From Desulfuromonas sp. AOP6 (lineage in GTDB: Bacteria; Desulfobacterota; Desulfuromonadia; Desulfuromonadales; SZUA-540), in contig NZ_AP022810.1 of NCBI RefSeq assembly GCF_009731355.2, positions 1,330,001 to 1,394,000 on the forward strand: 64,000 nt of DNA, given 5' to 3'. Positions 20,194 through 26,672 of the stretch are shown here, one piece after another. A program made the translations under genes and the position numbers. Positions within the stretch are counted from its first letter, which is position 1, and each line of letters begins with the position of its first letter. The notes under the pieces are model-generated. The model made no database searches. It was given only the letters and a program-made list of their open reading frames with translations, and was not told the DNA's origin.

Positions 20194-21081
20194 ATGGAAC
20201 AAAGCGTCGATCTTTTTCTCAGTTACCTGTCGGTAGAACGTGGTCTGGCCGCCAACACGCTGGAGGCCTACGGCCGGGACCTGGCCCGCTATGTCGATTT
20301 TCTCGAAAGGGAAGGGGTCCGCGAGGCAGACGGCGTGTCGCCGCCTATGGTTCTGCGGTTTCTGGCCCGTCTTAAGGAAGAAGGGCTTTCTGCGCGCAGT
20401 CGGGCCCGCGGCCTGGTTTCGGTCCGCATGTTCCATAAGTTTTTGCTGTCCGAAGGTCTGGCCAGCCTTAACCCGACATCCCAGGTGGAAGCTCCCCGCA
20501 GCTTGCAGTCTCTTCCCCACACCCTCAGCCCCCGCGAAGTTGAAAGACTACTGGCGGCGCCCCTTGGGGAAGAACCACTGGCCCTGCGCGATAGGGCCAT
20601 GCTTGAAATCCTCTACGCCACCGGTCTGCGGGTGTCTGAGCTGGTCGGCTTGACCCTGGCCGATCTCCAGCTGCAAGTGGGTTATCTGATGACGCTCGGC
20701 AAGCGCAGCAAACAGCGCATTGTCCCCCTGGGAGAAACCGCCATCGCTGAACTGCGACGCTATCTCAGCCTGGGGCGCCCCTTTCTGGACAAGGACGAAA
20801 AAAGCCCCTTTGTTTTCCTCAACCGGTTCGGGAAGGGGTTGACACGTCAGGGCTTCTGGAAGATTATAAAGCGCCGTGCGCGGGAGGCGGGAATTACCAA
20901 AAATATCATGCCTCACACGCTCAGACATTCTTTTGCCACCCATCTGCTGGAAAATGGAGCGGATCTGCGCTCGGTTCAGACCATGCTTGGTCATGCCGAC
21001 ATTTCAACTACCCAGATCTATACCCATGTCACGAGGGAGCGTATCAAAAAGATCCACGAACAGTTCCATCCCCGGGGATGA
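20194..21081 (+). CDS. xerD: Tyrosine recombinase XerD
   Basis: A site-specific recombinase that resolves chromosome dimers at dif together with XerC. It has 295 residues, an N-terminal SAM-like core-binding domain and a C-terminal catalytic domain. The catalytic set is complete: R146 (ATGLRVSEL), K170, H241 and R244 (PHTLRHSFATH), H267 (GHADIS) and Y276 (QIYTHV). The ending TTQIYTHVTRERIKKIHEQ resembles XerD more than XerC. It lies 30 bp after glnD with no adjacent mobile element, so it is the housekeeping enzyme rather than an integrase. Confidence 0.92.
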   Translation: MEQSVDLFLSYLSVERGLAANTLEAYGRDLARYVDFLEREGVREADGVSPPMVLRFLARLKEEGLSARSRARGLVSVRMFHKFLLSEGLASLNPTSQVEAPRSLQSLPHTLSPREVERLLAAPLGEEPLALRDRAMLEILYATGLRVSELVGLTLADLQLQVGYLMTLGKRSKQRIVPLGETAIAELRRYLSLGRPFLDKDEKSPFVFLNRFGKGLTRQGFWKIIKRRAREAGITKNIMPHTLRHSFATHLLENGADLRSVQTMLGHADISTTQIYTHVTRERIKKIHEQFHPRG

Positions 21082-21135
21082 ACCTCGCTGTGGAGCTTTT
21101 CCCTGTTTATCCATAAAAATGATTGAGAGGAGACC

Positions 21136-22350
21136 ATGAAGTACGTCGTATTGCTCGGCGACGGTATGGCCGACGAGCCCCTGGAGGAGCTCGGCGGTAA
21201 AACCCCGCTGGAACATGCCCAGACCCCCCGAATGGATGCCCTGGCCAGGGCTGGCCAACTCGGCATGGTAGAGACGATTCCGCCGGGATTCCACCCCGGC
21301 AGCGATGTCGCTAATCTTTCCGTGTTCGGTTACGACCCGTCCCGCTGCTACAGTGGCCGTTCGCCTCTGGAAGCTGCCAGCATGGGCGTCGAGTTGGGTC
21401 CGAAGGATGTCTCCTTCCGTTGTAACCTGGTTACCCTGACTCCTCATGCCGGCCGCATCTACATGAGTGATTTTTCCGCCGGCCATGTCACCACGCCTGA
21501 GGCCTCCGAACTGATCAGCACCCTGCAGGAAGAGCTGGGCGACGAGGAGTTTCAATTCTATCCCGGTGTCTCTTACCGGCACCTCATGGTGTGGCGCGGC
21601 GGCAAGGATAAACTGAAATTCACGCCGCCCCATGATATCAGCGGCCAGAGCATTGAAAACTACCTGCCCGAAGGGGAAGGTGCCGACAAACTCATTTATC
21701 TGATGAATGCGGCCCAGCTCCTGCTCAAAAACCACCCGGTAAACCGGCAACGGGGCCTCAACGGCCAGGACCTGGCCAACTCCATCTGGCTGTGGGGACA
21801 TGGCCGAGCTCCCTCTTTGCCGACCATGGCGGAAAAGTACGGCATCAACGGCGCCGTTATCTCGGCGGTGGATCTCATCAAGGGGATCGGCCTCTATGCC
21901 GGGCTTGATATCATCAACGTGCCCGGCGCCACCGGTTATATCGATACCAATTACCGGGGAAAAGCCGAATACGCTCTGGATGCCCTCAAGACGCGCGACT
22001 TCGTCTATCTGCACGTGGAAGCTCCCGATGAAGCGGCTCATGCGGGCAATCTCAAGGACAAGATTCAGGCTATCGAGGACTTTGACCGCGAGATTGTCGG
22101 CCGCGTCCTCGACGGATTACCGGCCCTGGGCGACTTCCGTGTCCTCGTGCTGCCCGACCATCCCACGCCCGTGGCCAGAATGACCCACACGGCCGATGCC
22201 GTCCCTTTTATTCTCTATTCGTCCCGGGGCGATTGTCCCGCCTCCAGTCAGGCTGAAGGGTACAGTGAAAAAGCCGCCAAGGGCAGCGGTCTGGTCGTTC
22301 GCCAGGGACACAAGCTCATGGATCATCTTATTCTGGAGCGGAAATTCTGA
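21136..22350 (+). CDS. apgM: Archaeal-type cofactor-independent phosphoglycerate mutase or homoserine kinase-like protein
   Basis: A 404-residue alkaline-phosphatase-superfamily phosphomutase of the ApgM group. Metal and phosphate residues are visible in LLGDGMAD at the N-terminus, GSDVANLSVFGYDP and the C-terminal LPDHPTP. The group contains true 2,3-bisphosphoglycerate-independent phosphoglycerate mutases and a subset proposed to act as homoserine kinases in bacteria without ThrB, many of them Deltaproteobacteria. Thus it may serve glycolysis or may make the O-phosphohomoserine used by the ThrC of this window. Sequence reading alone does not decide. It has a GAGAGGAG site before ATG 21136. 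Confidence 0.85.
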   Translation: MKYVVLLGDGMADEPLEELGGKTPLEHAQTPRMDALARAGQLGMVETIPPGFHPGSDVANLSVFGYDPSRCYSGRSPLEAASMGVELGPKDVSFRCNLVTLTPHAGRIYMSDFSAGHVTTPEASELISTLQEELGDEEFQFYPGVSYRHLMVWRGGKDKLKFTPPHDISGQSIENYLPEGEGADKLIYLMNAAQLLLKNHPVNRQRGLNGQDLANSIWLWGHGRAPSLPTMAEKYGINGAVISAVDLIKGIGLYAGLDIINVPGATGYIDTNYRGKAEYALDALKTRDFVYLHVEAPDEAAHAGNLKDKIQAIEDFDREIVGRVLDGLPALGDFRVLVLPDHPTPVARMTHTADAVPFILYSSRGDCPASSQAEGYSEKAAKGSGLVVRQGHKLMDHLILERKF

Positions 22351-22443
22351 ATCAGAGGAACTGTCGGCTATTAATCCTGGTTGTATATTCTGTAAATAAA
22401 TGTGGTATCAAGGTGTTATCTTCAGAGTACCCGGTGTTTGCGG

Positions 22444-22485
22444 GTCAATTTTCGATTGACGGAAGAAGTGGGCTTTTGGTAAGTT
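22444..22485 (+). promoter_or_regulatory. Possible kor promoter with overlapping dyad
   Basis: TTGACG (22456-22461), an 18-bp spacer and a weak TAAGTT (22480-22485) precede the kor operon by 36 bp. A perfect 6-bp inverted repeat GTCAAT / ATTGAC (22444-22449 with 22455-22460) overlaps the -35 box, as an operator would. Confidence 0.4.
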
Positions 22486-22520
22486 CGCCCCCTTTATAAA
22501 CGTATAGAAGGAATGGTATC

Positions 22521-22763
22521 GTGCCCAAAGTCGTTATAGATGAATCGCGCTGCAAAGGCTGCGGCCTCTGCACCATCGCCTGCGCCAGGGGGCTCATTAC
22601 CCTGAGTGAAAAGTTGAACAAGATGGGTTTTCAACCGGCTGTCATGACTCCCGAAGCCTTGGAAGCCTGCACCTCCTGCGCCTTGTGTGCGCAGATGTGT
22701 CCCGATGTCGCCATCACCATCTACCGGCAAGTAAAAACGGATGGTCCTGCCCACAAAGCTTAG
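22521..22763 (+). CDS. korD: 2-oxoacid:ferredoxin oxidoreductase, ferredoxin-like delta subunit
   Basis: An 80-residue two-cluster ferredoxin. The two four-cysteine sets are CKGCGLCTIAC and CTSCALCAQMCPD, each suited to a [4Fe-4S] cluster. It probably passes electrons between the thiamine-diphosphate centre of the KorAB subunits and free ferredoxin. The start is GTG at 22521 behind AGAAGGAA. It leads a korD-A-B-C operon, as in other Deltaproteobacterial 2-oxoglutarate:ferredoxin oxidoreductases. Confidence 0.93.
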   Translation: MPKVVIDESRCKGCGLCTIACARGLITLSEKLNKMGFQPAVMTPEALEACTSCALCAQMCPDVAITIYRQVKTDGPAHKA

Positions 22764-22836
22764 AATGACTTTTAAGAAGGCTCGTGTGTCCTGACAGGCA
22801 TTGTCCCGGGACCAGCCTATTCTGGAGGAACAGATT

Positions 22837-23904
22837 TTGTCTAACCGGCTTTTTGTCAAAGGAAACGAGGCAGTCGCCATGGGTGCTCTGGAAGCTGGCT
22901 GCCGCTACTATTTCGGCTATCCCATCACGCCCCAGAGCGACATCCCTGAATATATGTCCCGTGAGCTGCCTAAACTGGGTGGCGAGTTCATCCAGGCCGA
23001 AAGCGAGGTCGCTTCCATCAACATGCTCCTGGGCGCCAGCGCCTGCGGCGCCCGTGCCATGACCTCCTCTTCGAGCCCGGGGATTTCTCTCAAGCAGGAA
23101 GGAATCTCCTACATGGCCGGTAGCGAGCTTCCCGGCCTCATCGTCAACATTTGTCGCTCCGGACCCGGTCTTGGCGGCATTGATGCCTCGCAGGCCGACT
23201 ATTTTCAGGCGGTCAAGGGGGGTGGGCACGGTGGCTATCATATCATCGTCCTGGCACCCGATTCGGTACAGGAGATGTACGACCTCAGCATGCTGGCCTT
23301 CGACCTGTCCGACCGTTATCGCATTCCGGCCATGCTGCTGGGTGATTCGGTGATCGGCCAGATGAAAGAAGCTCTGATCCCCCATCGTTACCAGCCTGCC
23401 GACCTGCCCGCCAAGGACTGGGCTGTCGCCGGCAAGGGCAATCGCGGCAAGCAGACCATCGTCAAGTCGCTCTATCTCGGCGACGGGGAACTCGAAGCCC
23501 ATAACTGGCGCCTGCACAAGCGCTATGATCTGCTCAAGCAGCACGAGGTGCGCTACGAAAGTTTCGAGTGCGAGGACGCCCAGCTGCTCGTCACCGCCTT
23601 CGGCTCCGCCGCACGCATTGCCAAGACGGCCATCCGCATGGCCCGGGCCGAAGGGCTCAAGGTCGGCCTGCTGCGGCCCATCACCCTGTTTCCCTTCCCT
23701 GAAAAGGCCTTTTTGCAGGCGACCTCCACCAGCAAGCGCGTGCTCTGTGTCGAACTCAACGCCGGGCAGATGGTCGAGGATGTGCGGCTGTCCGTGGCCC
23801 GCGATGCCGATGTCTTCTTCTACGGCCGTCCGCCCGGGGCGGGATCGCTGCCGACGCCGGAAGAGTTGCTCGCGCAGATTCGCAAATACTACGAGGGAAA
23901 ATAA
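22837..23904 (+). CDS. korA: 2-oxoglutarate:ferredoxin oxidoreductase, alpha subunit
   Basis: The alpha subunit of a 2-oxoacid:ferredoxin oxidoreductase, which interconverts 2-oxoglutarate and succinyl-CoA using ferredoxin in the TCA cycle of anaerobes. The domain I signature YFGYPITPQSDIPEY, AESEVASINMLLGAS and the SSSPGISLKQEGISY substrate loop are clear. The start is most likely TTG at 22837, seven bases after a perfect GGAGGA, giving MSNRLFVKGNEA; the frame is open from another TTG at 22801. Other 2-oxoacids remain possible substrates. Its stop overlaps the korB start by one base. Confidence 0.93.
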   Translation: MSNRLFVKGNEAVAMGALEAGCRYYFGYPITPQSDIPEYMSRELPKLGGEFIQAESEVASINMLLGASACGARAMTSSSSPGISLKQEGISYMAGSELPGLIVNICRSGPGLGGIDASQADYFQAVKGGGHGGYHIIVLAPDSVQEMYDLSMLAFDLSDRYRIPAMLLGDSVIGQMKEALIPHRYQPADLPAKDWAVAGKGNRGKQTIVKSLYLGDGELEAHNWRLHKRYDLLKQHEVRYESFECEDAQLLVTAFGSAARIAKTAIRMARAEGLKVGLLRPITLFPFPEKAFLQATSTSKRVLCVELNAGQMVEDVRLSVARDADVFFYGRPPGAGSLPTPEELLAQIRKYYEGK

Positions 23905-24656
23905 TGACCACCGCACTGAAAAAGGTTTTTGATCGCCCTGTTTCGCTCAAGGATGTGCAGACCCATTTCTGTCCTGGCTGTCATCATGGCACCATCCATC
24001 GCCTGGTGGCCGAAGCCATGGATCATTTCGATGTGCAGAATCGCACTATCGGGGTGGCGTCTGTCGGCTGCAGCGTCTTTTTGTATGGGTACTTCGATAT
24101 CGACGTGGTCGAAGCGCCCCACGGGCGCGCTCCGGCCGTGGCGACCGGCGTCAAACGGGTTCACAAGGACAAGATTGTCTTCACCTATCAGGGGGACGGC
24201 GACCTGGCCGCTATCGGCACCAGCGAGATCATTCACGCGGCTAACCGTGGTGAAGGCCTGACGGTCATTTTCGTCAACAACACGACCTACGGCATGACCG
24301 GCGGCCAGATGGCTCCCACGACCCTGCCCGGTCAGAAGACCGTCACCTCGCCTTATGGACGTGACGTCGGCAGCGACGGCTATCCGATTCGCATGGCCGA
24401 ACTGCTCGCCAACCTGGAAGGAACAGCCTATTCGGTGCGGGTGTCGGTCAACTCGCCCAAGAACATCCTGGAAGCCGGCCGGGCCATCAAGAAGGCTTTC
24501 GGCTATCAGGTGGAGAACCGCGGCTTTTCCTTTGTGGAAGTGCTTTCCGCCTGTCCCACCAACTGGGGGATGGATGCCCTCAAGGCGAACGAGAGGGTGG
24601 GGGCCGAGATGATCCCTTATTTCCCTCTGGCTGTTTTCAAGGAATCTGACCGCTAA
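23904..24656 (+). CDS. korB: 2-oxoglutarate:ferredoxin oxidoreductase, beta subunit (TPP-binding)
   Basis: The thiamine-diphosphate subunit. It has 250 residues with CPGCHHG (C23 and C26, likely iron-sulfur ligands with a further cysteine), the TPP/Mg motif GDGDLAAIG followed about 30 residues on by VNNTTYGMTGGQ. This matches KorB. Translation is coupled to korA through the TAATG overlap. The complex is cytoplasmic. Confidence 0.95.
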   Translation: MTTALKKVFDRPVSLKDVQTHFCPGCHHGTIHRLVAEAMDHFDVQNRTIGVASVGCSVFLYGYFDIDVVEAPHGRAPAVATGVKRVHKDKIVFTYQGDGDLAAIGTSEIIHAANRGEGLTVIFVNNTTYGMTGGQMAPTTLPGQKTVTSPYGRDVGSDGYPIRMAELLANLEGTAYSVRVSVNSPKNILEAGRAIKKAFGYQVENRGFSFVEVLSACPTNWGMDALKANERVGAEMIPYFPLAVFKESDR

Positions 24657-24704
24657 TTATCCTGTCCGCCCGTAGCGGACGGACGCCTATTTTCAGGGTT
24701 ATTT

Positions 24705-25253
24705 ATGACATACGATGTGTTTATGGCCGGCTTTGGAGGGCAGGGAATTCTCCTGGTCGGCAATCTGCTCGCTTATGCCGGCATGATCGAAGAGAAAAAT
24801 GTCTGTTTTTTTCCTGCCTATGGGGTCGAGAAACGCGGCGGCGCCGCCACCTGCACCGTTGTGGTTTCCGACGAGGAGGTCGGCTCCCCGGTTATCGGTC
24901 ATCCCGCCTCGCTGCTGGTCTTCAATCCATTGGCCATGGAAAAATATTTTCACAAAGTCGCCCCGGGCGGCTTCTGTCTGATCAATTCCTCCCTGGTCGA
25001 AGAGGGGGGGGGTGCCCGCAGTGATCTCGACATCCTTCGCATTCCCGCCAACGAGATAGCCGTCGAGGTTGGCGATCAACGTCTGGTCAACATGGTTATG
25101 GTCGGTGCCTATGCGCGGAAAATGGGAGTTGTATCCCTGGACAGCCTCAAAGAAGCCCTGAAGTCCGTGCTGCCTGAGCGCAATCATCGTTTCATCCCCA
25201 TGAATGTCCAGGCCATTGACGCCGGAGCAGCCTATGTTGACGCCCACCGTTAA
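24705..25253 (+). CDS. korC: 2-oxoglutarate:ferredoxin oxidoreductase, gamma subunit
   Basis: The 182-residue gamma subunit, whose family opens with GFGGQGILLVGNLLAYAG as here, then FPAYGVEKRGG and the CTVVVSDEEVGSP region. It completes the four-subunit enzyme with KorD, KorA and KorB. A run of nine G residues (25004-25012) lies inside the gene, encoding an EEGGGA loop. A 48-bp spacer with a small hairpin separates it from korB. Confidence 0.94.
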   Translation: MTYDVFMAGFGGQGILLVGNLLAYAGMIEEKNVCFFPAYGVEKRGGAATCTVVVSDEEVGSPVIGHPASLLVFNPLAMEKYFHKVAPGGFCLINSSLVEEGGGARSDLDILRIPANEIAVEVGDQRLVNMVMVGAYARKMGVVSLDSLKEALKSVLPERNHRFIPMNVQAIDAGAAYVDAHR

Positions 25254-25296
25254 GCAGGTATTATTTCTTCGCAATACATGACCTTTTTCGTGCCAG

Positions 25297-25316
25297 GCCG
25301 GGTATATCCCGGCTTT
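25297..25316 (+). terminator. Weak hairpin after the kor operon
   Basis: A 6-bp GC-only stem GCCGGG / CCCGGC (25297-25302 with 25308-25313), 5-nt loop, followed by only TTT. It could end or attenuate transcription from korC into holC. Confidence 0.4.
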
Positions 25317-25344
25317 GTGCGTTCAGGAGCAGGAGGTTGGCGCC

Positions 25345-25761
25345 ATGCCCGCAGTCGAGTTTGTCCAGCTCAGAAAACCTGAAAAAGCCAAACATCTCTG
25401 CGAACTGGCCGAAGCCTTTTTTGACCAGGGGTACAGGGTCCTGATCACGGTGGTCGATGAAAACCAGGGAGTCACACTGGACCGCTTCATGTGGACCTGG
25501 AAAAAGGGTTCCTTTATTCCCCATGCCTATGACAATGGCGCGGTGGATTGTCTCGACGAACCGGTGGTGATCGGGCAATGCGAGCGCAACCCCAACGGTG
25601 CCCAGGTGCTGATCATGGGAAAACCCTGCGGCATGGACTTTGTCCGACAATTCGAGCACGTTATCGATTTTGCGGAAGTGTACGATGACCACCTGCGCGA
25701 GGCCTCAAGGGAGCGTTTTCGCCTGTTCAGGGAGGCTGGATTTGCACCACGAATGCGTTAA
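25345..25761 (+). CDS. holC: DNA polymerase III chi subunit
   Basis: A 138-residue protein with the HolC layout: the N-terminal EKAKHLCELAEAFFDQGYRV helix-strand region, then DRFMWTWKKGSFIPH and the EPVVIG strand, which are typical. Chi links the clamp loader to single-stranded-DNA-binding protein at the replication fork. The ATG at 25345 follows AGGAGG and is preferred over an upstream in-frame start at 25315. It overlaps the rsmE start by 20 bases. Confidence 0.85.
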   Translation: MPAVEFVQLRKPEKAKHLCELAEAFFDQGYRVLITVVDENQGVTLDRFMWTWKKGSFIPHAYDNGAVDCLDEPVVIGQCERNPNGAQVLIMGKPCGMDFVRQFEHVIDFAEVYDDHLREASRERFRLFREAGFAPRMR

Positions 25762-26509
25762 CGGGGGCGGTTCGGACAGCCTGTTTTATCTTGATGAGGT
25801 GCCTGCCCTTGAGCAGCCTCTTCCTCTGGCCGGCTCTGTCGTGACAGCCCTTGAGGCCTGGCAGGCGCGACCGGGGGAAATCATCACCGTCGTCGATCCC
25901 CAGCAGACCTTTTACCGGGCCCGTCTTGTTTCTGTTGAGGGAGAAAAGGCCACCGTCATTCCCTTTCAACAGATGCCCCGCGCCATGGAAAGTCCTGTCG
26001 ATATTGAGGTCTATCAGGCCTTGCCTGAAAAGGAGCGGTTCGAGCTCGTTCTGCAGAAATTGACCGAGATTGGTGTTTCCCGCATCGTCCCCTATACCAG
26101 TGCCCGCTCTATCACCCTGCCCGAGAGGGATGCCGGGCAGAGAAAGTCCCATCGCTGGCCCGAGGTTGTCCTCCGTGCGGCCAAGCAGTGTCGACGGGCA
26201 CGCCTGCCTGAACTCTTTTCCGTCCTGTCCTGGGACCAGGCAACCTATTACGCGCGGCAGGCCGAACTCAAACTGCTGCTTTATGAAGGGGAGGCGCCCT
26301 GGAGTCTTCAGGAAATTCTGAGCGAGAGTCGGCCGGCGAGCATTTCACTTCTGGTCGGGCCCGAAGGAGGGTTTATTCCGGAAGAGGTGGCGGAGGTTCG
26401 TGAGTTCGGTTTTCTTCCTGTTTCCATCGGGCCGCGTATTCTGCGTACTGAAACGGCCGCCATTCTGGGGGCGGCTTTGGTGCAATATGCCGTAGGGGAC
26501 TATCGCTGA
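25742..26509 (+). CDS. rsmE: 16S rRNA (uracil-1498-N3)-methyltransferase
   Basis: Methylates N3 of U1498 of 16S rRNA with S-adenosylmethionine. The SPOUT-knot signature LLVGPEGGFIPEE is followed by GPRILRTETAAI, both strongly diagnostic. I place the start at TTG 25742, six bases after GGAGG and inside the end of holC; this gives 255 residues (E. coli RsmE 243). Longer open reading (from 25640) would run through holC in another frame and is unlikely. Confidence 0.9.
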   Translation: MHHECVNGGGSDSLFYLDEVPALEQPLPLAGSVVTALEAWQARPGEIITVVDPQQTFYRARLVSVEGEKATVIPFQQMPRAMESPVDIEVYQALPEKERFELVLQKLTEIGVSRIVPYTSARSITLPERDAGQRKSHRWPEVVLRAAKQCRRARLPELFSVLSWDQATYYARQAELKLLLYEGEAPWSLQEILSESRPASISLLVGPEGGFIPEEVAEVREFGFLPVSIGPRILRTETAAILGAALVQYAVGDYR

Positions 26510-26536
26510 GGGACTGAAGACGCCGGGGCCGAAATA

Positions 26537-26553
26537 TGTCGAGAATTTTTACA
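26537..26553 (+). promoter_or_regulatory. Putative enhancer (activator) site, copy 1
   Basis: A 17-bp imperfect dyad TGTCGAGAATTTTTACA (26537-26553). It matches 16 of 17 bases of the site at 29868-29884 read in the direction of transcription, and its distance to the -24 box is identical (49 bp). Confidence 0.65.
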
Positions 26554-26602
26554 GTCCTTCAAGTAATCTGGCAAAACGGAGATATCCCAAAGGATTGATC
26601 CA

Positions 26603-26618
26603 TGGTATGTATCTTGCT
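26603..26618 (+). promoter_or_regulatory. Sigma-54 promoter of the GAF/HD-type gene
   Basis: TGGTATG, four bases, TTGCT (26603-26618): GG and GC are exactly ten bases apart as required for the -24/-12 promoter. The expected transcript start near 26630 leaves a leader of about 43 bases before ATG 26673. Confidence 0.75.
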
Positions 26619-26672
26619 CTATATCGCTCAAAGGTGTTTCCGTCCTTTCCATGACAGGAAGGAATACTCTCG

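Noticed and set aside
20194-21081. Tyrosine recombinase as sign of an integrated mobile element
   Set aside because: The sequence is XerD-like, lies among housekeeping genes and has no attachment-site repeats, tRNA gene or phage genes nearby.
25004-25012. G9 run in korC as a phase-variation tract
   Set aside because: It encodes a loop of a central metabolic enzyme for which on/off switching is implausible.
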